From: Streptomyces phyllanthi | GTDB taxonomy: Bacteria; Actinomycetota; Actinomycetes; Streptomycetales; Streptomycetaceae | Direction: 5' to 3' | Assembly: GCF_009377205.1 (NCBI RefSeq) | Contig: NZ_VJZE01000048.1 | Span: forward strand, 1 to 33,981 | Length of the DNA stretch: 33,981 nucleotides | Notes under the pieces: model-generated | Databases searched by the model: none | What the model saw: the letters and a program-made list of their open reading frames with translations, nothing else | What the model was told of the DNA's origin: nothing | In this document: positions 8,901 through 16,213 of the stretch, piece after piece | Numbering within the stretch: the first letter of the stretch is position 1 | Layout: each line of letters opens with the position of its first letter | Translations under genes and position numbers: made by a program

Positions 8901-11900
8901 GGCGCCGGGCCTGTCGTCGTGGGGTCGGCCGGCCTCGCGGGGGACGCTTCGCCGGCAGGCGCGCTCTGCCAGTCGATGGAGTAGAACCACCGGTCCACGG
9001 CGGCGTCCTCGCGCGCTTCGTGCACGGCGCGGTGCAGCAGCCGCATGCCGTTCAGAGCGATCACGGTGTGTCCGTCACCCGTCAGCAGGCGGATGTCCGC
9101 GGTGACGCCGTCGGGCTGCTGCTGTGTGATCTTCGCGTGGCCGTGGACGACCGCGGCGGGATCACCGTGGACGCGCAGGGACCGCGCGCGGACGGGCAGG
9201 ACCAGGCCGCTCCCGGCGTCCTCGTGCACCAGCAATGCCACGGCCAGCTGGGCGCACAGGTCCAGGAGCACCGGATGGACGCACAGGGAGTCCGGCGTGG
9301 GACCGGCCGAGGCCGGGAGACCGACCCGCCCCCAGATACTGTCCCCGGTGGGCGACAGACGTAGTTCGCTGAGCCCCGCGAACGCGTCTCCGTGGTGGAG
9401 GCCGCGCGAGCGCAGACGCCGGTACAGGGTGGCGGCGGGCAACGCGACGGGATGTTCCGCGGCCATCGCGTGCGGGGAGACGGGCGCCAGTTCGCGCAGG
9501 GCGCGGCCCGAACTCAGGGCGGCACTGGCATGCAGCGCCCACGGCCCGTCGCCGTCGCCGCCGTCGCCGTCGTCACCGTCGTCGTCCGGGCCGTCCCCAG
9601 CACCGCCGGAGGGTGCGAAGACCTGGCAGGTGGCGCGCCCCTGGGCGGTCACGTCCGCCGTCATGGTGATCTCGGTGCGGTCGGCGAGGGCCAGCAGTTC
9701 ATGGAAGGCGATGTCACCGACCTCGACATCGCGCGGTGGCGCGTGGAAGGTCCGGCAGGCGGCGGTCAGGGCGAGGGCGCAGTAGGCGGCCCCCGGCAGA
9801 ACCACCTCCGAGTTCACCTTGTGATCGGCCAGCCAGGGGTGGGCACGCGTTCCGGCTTCTCCCCGCCAGGTGTGCCGGACGGGACGGCCCGGTATCCGCG
9901 TGTGGACTCCGGGCAGGGAACTCCGCGCGCTGTCCGCCCCGGAACCCGCCGGGAGACCGGAAGCCGCCGGGAGACCGGAACCCGCCGCGGTCCCGCCGCC
10001 GTCGGGCCGGTCGCCCGGATCCACCCAGTGCTCCTTGCGGTCGAAGGCGATGGTGGGCACGTCCGCGAGCGTGCCCCCGCCGTACAGGACGGCCCAGTCG
10101 ACGGGGACGCCCGCGCAGTGCAGGGCGGCCAACTGAGCGCGGAAGGTGGCCTGTTCGTTCTCCTCGCGCCGCAGCGTGGGCAGGACGACGGGAACGTCGA
10201 CCAGTTCCCGCAGGCTGCCGGTGAGGGCATGGGTGACGACCGGGTGCGGGGACACCTCCACGTACACCGTGTGCCGGTCCCCGGCGGCCGCGCGGACCGC
10301 TTCCGCGAACCGTACGGGACGGCGCAGGTTGTGGCACCAGTACGCGGCGTCGAAGCCCGGGACCGTGCGCGGATCGTCCAGCACGGTGGAGTAGAACGGT
10401 ACGACCGGCGGGCCGGGCCTGAGATCGGCGAGGCCGGCGGCCAGTTCGTCCAGCAGCGGCTCCACCTGCGGGGAGTGCGACGCGACGTCCACCGCGATCA
10501 GCCGGGCGGGTATGCCCCGGGCGTCCCAGCGTTCGACCAGGCGCTCGACGGTCGCCGTGTCGCCGGCCACGACGGTGGAACCGGGCGCGGCCAGGACCGC
10601 GACGGAGACCGATGCCGAGGCGCCGGCGGATTCCAGGTCCGCCTCGACCTCGGTACGGCCCAGGGCGACGGTCGCCATGGCGCCGGTTCCCGAGACACGC
10701 GTGAGCAGGGCGGAGCGCCGGCAGATCACCCGGACACCGTCCTCCAGGGACAGGGCCCCCGCCACGACAGCGGCGGCGACCTCGCCCATCGAGTGGCCCA
10801 CGACCCCGGCGGGCTCCACCCCATAGGCCCGCCAGGTGGCGGCCAGAGCGGTCTGTACGGCGAACAGCACGGGCTGCACCCGTCCGCACCCGGTCACCTC
10901 CCGGCCCTCCCGCAGGACGTCCCGCACGGAGAAGCCGGCCTCGGCGGCGATCAGCGGCTCGACCTCGGACAGGGCGGCGTCGAAGGCGGGCTCGTGCGCG
11001 AGGAGGGTGCGGGCCATGCCCCGCCACTGGGAGCCCTGCCCCGAGAACACCCATACCGGCCGCCTGCTGACACCGGCCGCCACTTCCCCGGACACCACAT
11101 CCGGGACCGCCTGCCCGGCGGCGTACGACCGCAGGGCGCGGACGAGCGACGCGTGCGAGGACGCCACCACACCGAGGCGCCCGCGCCCCGCCGGGCGGCG
11201 CAGCGCGAGGGTATGGGCGATGTCGCCGAGCGGCACGGTCGCGCCGTCGCCCTCCAGCCAGTCGGCGAGCCGCCGCGCCGCCGTGGGCAGCGCGGCGGCC
11301 GAGCCCGCCGGCACCAGCAGGGCGAACGATTCCGCGGCCGCCGCCCCCGCCAGGCCGCCCGTACGACGGCCCGGCATCGGGCGCACGGCCGCGGCGGGCG
11401 CCTGCTCCAGCACCACGTGGGCGTTCGTACCGGAGAACCCGAAGGAGGACACGGCGGCCAGCCTGGCCGAGGTCCGGATCGGCCAGTCCGTCAGCCGGCC
11501 GGGAACGAAGAAACGTGTGCCCGCGGACGCGATGGCCGGGTTCCAGCGGGTGAAGTGCAGGCTCGGCGGAACGACACCCTGCTGAAGGCACATGACCGCC
11601 TTCAGCAGAGCGGTGACTCCCGCCGCGGGTTCCAGGTGCCCCAGATTGGTCTTCACCGAACCCAGCGCGCAGCGGCCCGGGCCGTTCCCGTAGACGCGGG
11701 CCAGACTCGTGAACTCCACCGGGTCGCCCACCGGCGTGCCCGTGCCATGCGCCTCGATCATGCCCACGTCGCCCGGAGCCACCCCGGCACGGGCCAGGGC
11801 CTGACGGAACAGCGCCTCCTGGGCCGCCGCCGACGGCGCGGCCAGGCCGTCCGACCGGCCGTCCTGGTTCACGGCCGAGCCCCGTACCACGGCCAGCACC

Positions 11901-12682
11901 CGGTCACCGTCCCGTGCGGCGTCACGCAGACGCTTCAGTACGACGACCGCACAGCCCTCACCACGGACGAATCCGTCGGCCGCCGCGTCGAACGCGCGGC
12001 AGCGCCCCGTGGGCGAGAGCATGCCCATCCGGACGAACGACCGTGTCGTCCTGGAGGCGAGCATCAACGTGACACCCCCGGCGAGCGCGACATCGCACTC
12101 ACCGTTCCGCAGCGCCTGGCCCGCCAGATGCACGGCGACGAGCGAGGACGAGCACGCCGTGTCCAGGGCCACCGACGGGCCCTCGAACCCCAGCAGATAG
12201 GAGACCCGCCCCGGCGCGACACAGTGCCCGTTCGTCAGGACCGACCCCTCCAACTCCCTGGGATGACCCGCCAGACGGTCCATGTAGTCGGTGTAGCTCA
12301 GCCCGGTGAACACCCCGGTGGACGTACCCACGAGGCGGTCCGGTGGCAGCCCCGCGTGCTCCAGGGCCTCCCAGGACACCTCCAGCAACAGCCGGTGCTG
12401 GGGATCGAGCAGATCCGCCTCCCGCCCGGAGACCCCGAAGAACGCCGCGTCGAAACCGCGGATGTCCCTCAGCCAGCCGCCCTGCCGGGACAGCGCGGCA
12501 TCCGGCGACCGCCCGACATCCGCCCGACCGGGCGGCGGATCCCCGACCGCGTCGCGGCCGGCGGCCAGCAGCCGCCACAGGTCGGCGGGGGAGTCGACGC
12601 CCCCGGGCAGCCGGCAGCCCATACCGACGACGGCTATACGTCCGTCGGTGCCGGCTTCTGCGTTCCACTCGGTCCGTGCCAC
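5963..12682 (-). CDS. Single-module reducing type I polyketide synthase, KS-AT-DH-ER-KR-ACP
   Basis: The start is GTG 12682, behind AGGGAG; a GTG at 12697 would add five residues. The protein has 2239 aa. KS (about 15-440): Cys177 in DTACSSS, His312 in EAHGTG, His349 in KTNLGH. AT (about 543-840): Ser631 in GHSMGE; VASH at 733-736 sits where malonyl ATs have HAFH and methylmalonyl ATs YASH, so the extender is uncertain. DH (about 930-1225): His954, with Gly of HxxxGxxxxP replaced by Ser; Asp1141 and Gln1145 present. A Pro/Ala repeat linker and structural region follow. ER (about 1504-1852): SATGGTGLAA nucleotide loop. KR (about 1871-2110): TGGLRGVG, Ser2005, Tyr2018 and an LDD motif (B-type). 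ACP: Ser2194 in LGFDSL. No thioesterase or loading module is present. One fully reducing module suggests iterative use, by analogy with MAS-like and fungal reducing PKSs. Confidence 0.95.
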   Translation of the reverse strand: MARTEWNAEAGTDGRIAVVGMGCRLPGGVDSPADLWRLLAAGRDAVGDPPPGRADVGRSPDAALSRQGGWLRDIRGFDAAFFGVSGREADLLDPQHRLLLEVSWEALEHAGLPPDRLVGTSTGVFTGLSYTDYMDRLAGHPRELEGSVLTNGHCVAPGRVSYLLGFEGPSVALDTACSSSLVAVHLAGQALRNGECDVALAGGVTLMLASRTTRSFVRMGMLSPTGRCRAFDAAADGFVRGEGCAVVVLKRLRDAARDGDRVLAVVRGSAVNQDGRSDGLAAPSAAAQEALFRQALARAGVAPGDVGMIEAHGTGTPVGDPVEFTSLARVYGNGPGRCALGSVKTNLGHLEPAAGVTALLKAVMCLQQGVVPPSLHFTRWNPAIASAGTRFFVPGRLTDWPIRTSARLAAVSSFGFSGTNAHVVLEQAPAAAVRPMPGRRTGGLAGAAAAESFALLVPAGSAAALPTAARRLADWLEGDGATVPLGDIAHTLALRRPAGRGRLGVVASSHASLVRALRSYAAGQAVPDVVSGEVAAGVSRRPVWVFSGQGSQWRGMARTLLAHEPAFDAALSEVEPLIAAEAGFSVRDVLREGREVTGCGRVQPVLFAVQTALAATWRAYGVEPAGVVGHSMGEVAAAVVAGALSLEDGVRVICRRSALLTRVSGTGAMATVALGRTEVEADLESAGASASVSVAVLAAPGSTVVAGDTATVERLVERWDARGIPARLIAVDVASHSPQVEPLLDELAAGLADLRPGPPVVPFYSTVLDDPRTVPGFDAAYWCHNLRRPVRFAEAVRAAAGDRHTVYVEVSPHPVVTHALTGSLRELVDVPVVLPTLRREENEQATFRAQLAALHCAGVPVDWAVLYGGGTLADVPTIAFDRKEHWVDPGDRPDGGGTAAGSGLPAASGLPAGSGADSARSSLPGVHTRIPGRPVRHTWRGEAGTRAHPWLADHKVNSEVVLPGAAYCALALTAACRTFHAPPRDVEVGDIAFHELLALADRTEITMTADVTAQGRATCQVFAPSGGAGDGPDDDGDDGDGGDGDGPWALHASAALSSGRALRELAPVSPHAMAAEHPVALPAATLYRRLRSRGLHHGDAFAGLSELRLSPTGDSIWGRVGLPASAGPTPDSLCVHPVLLDLCAQLAVALLVHEDAGSGLVLPVRARSLRVHGDPAAVVHGHAKITQQQPDGVTADIRLLTGDGHTVIALNGMRLLHRAVHEAREDAAVDRWFYSIDWQSAPAGEASPARPADPTTTGPAPADPVATDPAPAGPAPADPVATNPAPAGPWLVVGEPGAQAGALAKALRASGAAARTLALPEGEHRLPAVRAHLAERELTDPPGAVVFLCSPSGMPEEAGTGRPTPAADPTVDALTRTRRLLGVAQALADCPSSPRLFVLTRGARAVRPGETEDPSQGPVRGLARVLAHEHPELRPTLIDMGASDDDLRQTAALLLRGVPGDEMAVRGAEQHVARLVPAPLTEPERLAATTRTVRYGTDRFRLRASRAGDLGSLRLAVGEEHPPGRGEVELRVGAAGVNFRDVLTVMGLLPAPDRPTDRRACGRTGRRTGGRTGRSTDRPADSGDRIGFECTGTVTAVGPGVEHVRVGDTVLAVDLAGGAFASFATVRADAVVPLPPGADAVALAGIPTAFLTAWYSLRHVARLAAGERVLIHSATGGTGLAAIAVARHLGAEVLATAGNDEKRGYLRGMGVRHVMDSRSLDFTEQAREATGGEGVDVVLNSLSGPAIRAGLEALRSFGRFVELGVRDILADASLGLAPLRHNVTFSTVDLIELQQNRPQVFQELLGEVMDLFAAGHLKALPYREFPLARATEAFRLMAGAGHIGKLVLTVPECGETAAVHAEPPSPVRADGAYVVTGGLRGVGLATAARLAELGAGHIVLNGRTPPGEATRTELARLRAAGARITVELGDVSLPGTAERLVAAATADGLPLRGVVHSAMVLDDAVTTNITDEQLERVWQPKVTAAWRLHEALAQHPADWFALYSSMASLLGNPGQGAYAAANAWLDAFAAWRTGRGLPTVAVNWGPWGQTGVATDFADRGYETIPTESGLRALEALLAHRRVTAGVLPGRPETWILPGVRSAPFFARLVDGHEAGSSARSGDTSPGDTSPGNASPEGRPADGADVRARLAGLDSPLARRTALEAYLAEQMATVLQSGNARLDPQTPLRSLGFDSLLSMELRTRLQAGLGIQLANNFVWKHPTIAALATGLADKMGLVLS
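7965..8024. repeat. 12-bp in-frame tandem repeat inside the PKS ER domain
   Basis: Five consecutive 12-bp units are seen: CCCGTACGCCCG, CCCGTACGCCGG, CCCGTACGCCCG, CATGCACGCCGG and TCTGTAGGCCGG, with further degenerate units on both sides. On the coding (minus) strand they encode Gly/Arg/Thr tetrapeptides (GRTG, RRTG, GRTG, RSTD) between the ER segments MGLLPAPD and DRIGFECTG, where ER domains normally have only a short loop. Confidence 0.9.
8820..8920. repeat. Degenerate Pro/Ala tandem repeat in the PKS DH-ER linker
   Basis: Units of 15 bp encode pentapeptides such as PAPAD, PVATD, PAPAG, PAPAD, PVATN and PAPAG, so a longer ADPVAT/PAPAG unit is present twice. The repeat sits between the DH domain and the structural region that begins WLVVGEPG. 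It probably forms a flexible linker. Confidence 0.8.
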
Positions 12683-12731
12683 GAGCTTCTCCCTCACCTG
12701 GAGTCCGGGCTCGTCGGATCGGGCACCGTCG

Positions 12732-14045
12732 TCAGACGGCGTCCGGGCTGCCGACGAGAATCACGTTCTTCACCCCGCCGATCTGGTAGTTGCAGGTCAG
12801 CGCGTAGTCGAAGTCGAGAGGCCTGCTGGTCGTGCCGGGAACCGGATCGAACGGCAGCCCGTCGGCGGGCTCCTCACAGTTCGCCGTGGGACACACCTGA
12901 CCCCGCTGCATCATCAGCAGGCACAGCGCCACCCCGACGCAGCCCGACGGCGCCCCGTTGTGACCGAAGCAGGCCTCCTGAGAGGTCATCACCAAGTCGC
13001 TGCCGGGGCCGTAGAGCTGCCTGACCGCGTTCGCCTCGAACGCGGTGACCACCACGTCGCCATCGCTGCCGCCGTGGACGTACGGCACCTGCGACAGGTC
13101 CCACCGGTCTCCCAGACACCGGCGGACGGCTTCCACCAGGGAGGCTCCGCTGACGTCACTGGCCAACGGATTCATCAGGCCGTCACGGGTCATGGCGTTG
13201 GCCAGCACCTGACCGTAGGCGCGTGCGCCTCGCCGCTCGGCGTGCTCCCGGGATTCCAGGACGAGGGTGGCAGCGCCCTCGCCGTGGTTCACGCAGTCCG
13301 CCCGGCGGTCGTACGGGCGCATCATGCGGTCGAAGGACGGCAGGAGCTCCGGCATGCCGTCCACCCGGACCGCCTCGTACGCGCCCTGGGCTGAGCGCAG
13401 CAGCCGCTGGACGTTCAGGATGACGTCCAGCCCGAAGAGGTCCACCCCCGACACGACGACCAGGTCGGCCGTACCCTCGGCGATCATCTGCCGGGCGGTG
13501 CCGATCTGCACCGCGGACGAGGCGCATCCGCAGGACACGGTGAAGCACGGGCCGGTCGACCGCAGGACAGCCGCCTGCACCAGGGCGACGTCGGACGGGG
13601 TGAGACCTTGCTGGCCCCGGACGAACAGCTCCATGGCCTCCTGCGGCCCCGTCGTCAGCGGATCGGCCTGGAGCACCGCCAGGTAGGGCCCCACGTTGGT
13701 GTCCACGCCGCCGCGCCCGGCCAGAACGGCCGCCCCGGTCAGGTCACCCGCGCGGAAGTCGAGACCGGCGTCCGAGCAGGCCTCCACCAGCGAGACCAAC
13801 CCGAACCTGTGGGCGTTGGTGTAGTGCCGGGAGAACGCCGGCGGGATGTCCGGCAGCCGCGCCTCGAACATGGCCGGTGACAGGTCGACCGCACCGTAGT
13901 AGACGTCTTCCTGCATCAGGCACGACGCACCGCGCGACGCCACGTCCCAGATGTCGTCCGCGGAGAAGACCGGCCGGCCGGTGCCCGGCAGGCAGAACCC
14001 CATGCCGGTGACCATGACGTCCCGCGCGCTCACAACATTGCTCAT
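12732..14045 (-). CDS. Atypical stand-alone beta-ketoacyl synthase-like protein
   Basis: Thiolase-fold protein of the KAS type, 437 aa. ATG 14045 is preceded by GGAGG five bases away. Nucleophile motif VSCGCASSA places Cys174 in the catalytic position. The first His motif is VHGGSDGD (His324) instead of HGTGT, and the second is SQEACFGHNGAPSG (His362) instead of K-S-x-x-GH. The Cys-His-His triad is therefore intact, but the conserved Lys and Thr positions are changed. It lies about 50 bp before the PKS gene on the same strand and is surely co-transcribed with it. Possible roles are priming the PKS, an extra condensation, or release/acyl transfer in place of the missing thioesterase. A chain-length-factor role is less likely because the Cys is retained. 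Confidence 0.88.
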   Translation of the reverse strand: MSNVVSARDVMVTGMGFCLPGTGRPVFSADDIWDVASRGASCLMQEDVYYGAVDLSPAMFEARLPDIPPAFSRHYTNAHRFGLVSLVEACSDAGLDFRAGDLTGAAVLAGRGGVDTNVGPYLAVLQADPLTTGPQEAMELFVRGQQGLTPSDVALVQAAVLRSTGPCFTVSCGCASSAVQIGTARQMIAEGTADLVVVSGVDLFGLDVILNVQRLLRSAQGAYEAVRVDGMPELLPSFDRMMRPYDRRADCVNHGEGAATLVLESREHAERRGARAYGQVLANAMTRDGLMNPLASDVSGASLVEAVRRCLGDRWDLSQVPYVHGGSDGDVVVTAFEANAVRQLYGPGSDLVMTSQEACFGHNGAPSGCVGVALCLLMMQRGQVCPTANCEEPADGLPFDPVPGTTSRPLDFDYALTCNYQIGGVKNVILVGSPDAV

Positions 14046-14203
14046 CCTGACCTCCAGAAGGCGCCTGACGGTGCGCTCGTGGCGCATCGGGAAAGCGGGT
14101 GCGACTGCGGATTTTCTTTCGGAAACCGCCCGTCGCCATCGACACCGAAGCGGAAACCGGAACTATTCGCTCCCGGTTCGCTTCGGGGATATCCGTTCCG
14201 GGG

Positions 14204-14410
14204 CTATTCCGCTCCAGGTTGATGGTGCGTCCAGCGGTACACTGGCATCGGGCCCTCACCGATGTCGGCGAACTCGCCGGTGAATTCGTAATGCTCGTAG
14301 CCGCCGTAGTAGGCGATCTTCACCGGAGCGCCCGTTTCACCCGACGGCGCCTGCACTACCTGCGGAGCGACGCTCGGACCATCTTTGAGCAACACGAGAC
14401 GGGAAGGCAT
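14204..14410 (-). CDS. Small DUF5988-like protein, first gene of the PKS operon
   Basis: These 68 aa begin MPSRLVLLKDGPS and contain KIAYYGGYEHYEFTGEF and MPVYRWTHHQ. This matches my recollection of the DUF5988 family of short Streptomyces proteins, typically with K-(V/I)-x-(F/Y)-x-GGYEH(F/Y), then GEF and V-(F/Y)-RWT. The family's function is unknown. An AGGA ribosome site lies about 10 nt before the ATG. It is 158 bp upstream of the ketosynthase on the same strand, and no terminator is evident between them. It is probably an accessory to the PKS. The family assignment should be confirmed by profile search. Confidence 0.72.
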   Translation of the reverse strand: MPSRLVLLKDGPSVAPQVVQAPSGETGAPVKIAYYGGYEHYEFTGEFADIGEGPMPVYRWTHHQPGAE

Positions 14411-14736
14411 GGCTGTACCGGTCCTGACATGGAAAGCCCTGAATGAAAGGCTGGGGATTTCGGCCGACTCATGTCGGCGAGAGAACTACCAGCAGTGTTA
14501 CCGAATCGGCTCCGCGTAAAGGCCGGCGGCATCGGGGCGTGGGAGCACGACAAGGGGCGTGCGATGGCACGCGGTTCTGAATCGCTAATCGGTATGCGAA
14601 CGCGCTACCCGCAGGGTCGGGGGCACTCCGGCGCACACCGGTGATCTGCTCGGGGCGGGGGCCGGTCGGCGTGTGCCGGACGCACGCGGGCGACGCGGCA
14701 CACGCCGGTCCGGGAGGACAGGGAGAGGGTGCTCCG
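14411..14736. other. Intergenic region upstream of the PKS operon
   Basis: This 326-bp region lies between the stop of the secreted-protein gene and the DUF5988-like gene, both on the minus strand. It should hold the PKS operon promoter. A small dyad (GCCGAC, 4-nt loop, GTCGGC) spans 14463-14478 about 55 bp upstream of the DUF5988-like start. The secreted-protein terminator occupies 14668-14706. I see no gene and no GTTGA direct-repeat array, which separates this promoter from the two repeat-controlled promoters of the redox island. Confidence 0.6.
14668..14706 (-). terminator. Hairpin terminator of the secreted-protein / cofD operon
   Basis: GGCGTGTGCCG (14668-14678) pairs perfectly with CGGCACACGCC (14696-14706) across a 17-nt loop. 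It starts about 30 nt after the stop of the secreted-protein gene (minus strand). There is no T tract, as is common in Streptomyces terminators. Confidence 0.65.
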
Positions 14737-15150
14737 CTACCCCTCGGGCTGAACCACCGTCAGGGACCACCGGATGGTGTCCGCCGAGGCGTCCACGCCC
14801 ACGACGAACGATCCCGAGAGGCCGGGCTCGATGGTCACGGCTCCCTGGCCGGGCTCGTCGACCGGGCAGTCGACCGGGAACGAGACGTGCTCGGCGCCGG
14901 CATCGAAGGTCACGACCACGTCGCCGCCGCCCTGGCAGGCGACGGTGACCACGGTCGGGAACCGCGAGTTCAGGCCGCCCGAGACCGCTCCGCCGTCCCC
15001 GGTGCCCTCAGGCACCCACAGCAGGCCGTCGGGGCCGGGGTGCGGGAGCAGCGGCTCGTCGGCCGCGGCGGACACGGGTGCGGCGAGAGCCAGCAGCGCG
15101 GCGGCGGCCGCCACCGCGCTGCCCGCAGCCCTTACGGACAAGTGCTTCAT
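14737..15150 (-). CDS. Small secreted protein of unknown function
   Basis: These 137 aa start at ATG 15150 behind a GGGGGA site. The N-terminus MKHLSVRAAG plus an Ala/Leu-rich stretch and VSAAADEP form a Sec signal peptide, probably cleaved near residue 27-30. The mature part is small and beta-rich in appearance, with only two Cys (in VACQGGG and VDCPV), likely a disulfide across one domain. It ends in a WSLTVVQPEG strand. I do not recognise a family. It follows the cofD stop by 37 bp on the same strand, so it may be the third gene of the regulator-cofD operon. An exported product there is unexpected for a cofactor operon and could be coincidental. Confidence 0.75.
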   Translation of the reverse strand: MKHLSVRAAGSAVAAAAALLALAAPVSAAADEPLLPHPGPDGLLWVPEGTGDGGAVSGGLNSRFPTVVTVACQGGGDVVVTFDAGAEHVSFPVDCPVDEPGQGAVTIEPGLSGSFVVGVDASADTIRWSLTVVQPEG

Positions 15151-15187
15151 GGATCCCCCACTTTCTTGATCAATGGTCACAGCGAGC

Positions 15188-16213
15188 CTAGTGAGGCAGG
15201 CGGGAACCGGGAAGGCGCCTTCCTGCCGGAGAGGGCGTGGGCGAGCCCGCTTCGCGGATGGGGGAGAGGAGTGCCGTGATCAGGTGCGGGGCGTCCGCGC
15301 CCTGATGGAGGAGCGTGTCGGCGGGGATGGCCCGCAGGCCCTGTCCCTCCACGGCGGGCAGCCGTGACAGGTCGGCCCGGTCGAGGACGAACACTGAGGC
15401 CACGTCCGCGTAGAAGGCCGCGACACCGACGGGGTCCGCGGCGAAGCCGGCGGCGGTCAGCAGGCGGGCGCGGCTGCGAGCCCGGGTGTTCTCGCCGGGG
15501 TCGGTGATCGGCACCGACCCGACGATCGGGGTGACGGCCACCGTCCGGTCGCGGGCGGCCCTGAGCGTCTCGCGCACTCCGGTGAGGTGCAGGATCGGCC
15601 CGAGGCTGGCGACCGGATTGCTGGGGCCGATGACGACGAGATCGGCCGAGGCGACGTGCGCGAGGAGCCCGGCGGCCGGTTCGGCGAGGGCCGGTCCCCG
15701 GATGTACGTGCGCGCGACGGCGGGAGCCGCCTGCTCGCGCACGAGGAACTCCTGGTAGTGCAGGTCCCTCCCGTCGTCCGTCACCACACGGGTCGTGAGC
15801 TCGGCGTCCGTCGCCGGAAGAATCCGGCAGCCGATCCCGAAGCCGCGGGCCAGGTCCGCGGTGATCTCGGTGAGGAGATGGCCGTCCCGGAGCCGCCCGG
15901 TCCGGTGGAGGTGGACGGCCAGGTCGCGGTCGCCGAGACGGAACCACTGGTGGCCCTCGATGCCGCCGAGTGTCTCCATACAGCGCCATGTCTCGTTCCT
16001 GACACCCCATCCGCGCTCCGAGTCCTGGCGCCCGGAGAGCGCGTACAGCACCGTGTCGAGGTCCGGGCAGACCCGCAGACCGTGGATCCAGAGGTCCTCG
16101 CCCGTGTTCACGGCGAGGGTCAGATCGATCTCGCCACCGTGGGCGAGCAACGCCTTCCAGAGTCTGGACGCACCGATGCCGCCGCCCAGGCCGACGATCC
16201 TGAGCGGTCTCAT
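15188..16213 (-). CDS. cofD: CofD/FbiA-type 2-phospho-L-lactate (or phosphoenolpyruvyl) transferase for F420 synthesis
   Basis: The family joins FO to the phospholactyl or phosphoenolpyruvyl group of a guanylylated donor, making F420-0 or dehydro-F420-0; actinobacterial members use the phosphoenolpyruvyl donor. The 341-aa protein shows the N-terminal GLGGGIGASRLWKAL, the donor-site block VNTGEDLWIHGLRVCPDLD, a GWGVRNETW segment and GPSNPVASLGPIL, all diagnostic. Length is normal. ATG 16213 overlaps the TGA of the response regulator by 4 bp (ATGA), implying translational coupling. Usual partners CofC/FbiD (donor synthesis) and CofE/FbiB (glutamylation) are absent. It is probably an accessory paralogue, as Streptomyces usually keeps its housekeeping copy beside fbiB; that copy cannot be seen here. 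Confidence 0.9.
   Translation of the reverse strand: MRPLRIVGLGGGIGASRLWKALLAHGGEIDLTLAVNTGEDLWIHGLRVCPDLDTVLYALSGRQDSERGWGVRNETWRCMETLGGIEGHQWFRLGDRDLAVHLHRTGRLRDGHLLTEITADLARGFGIGCRILPATDAELTTRVVTDDGRDLHYQEFLVREQAAPAVARTYIRGPALAEPAAGLLAHVASADLVVIGPSNPVASLGPILHLTGVRETLRAARDRTVAVTPIVGSVPITDPGENTRARSRARLLTAAGFAADPVGVAAFYADVASVFVLDRADLSRLPAVEGQGLRAIPADTLLHQGADAPHLITALLSPIREAGSPTPSPAGRRLPGSRLPH

Noticed and set aside
9392..13024. Very long open frame (over 1200 codons) on the plus strand opposite the PKS and ketosynthase
   Set aside because: It is antisense to well-supported PKS domains, its translation is Arg/Gly/Pro-rich without domains, and it is a normal by-product of high-GC third-position bias.
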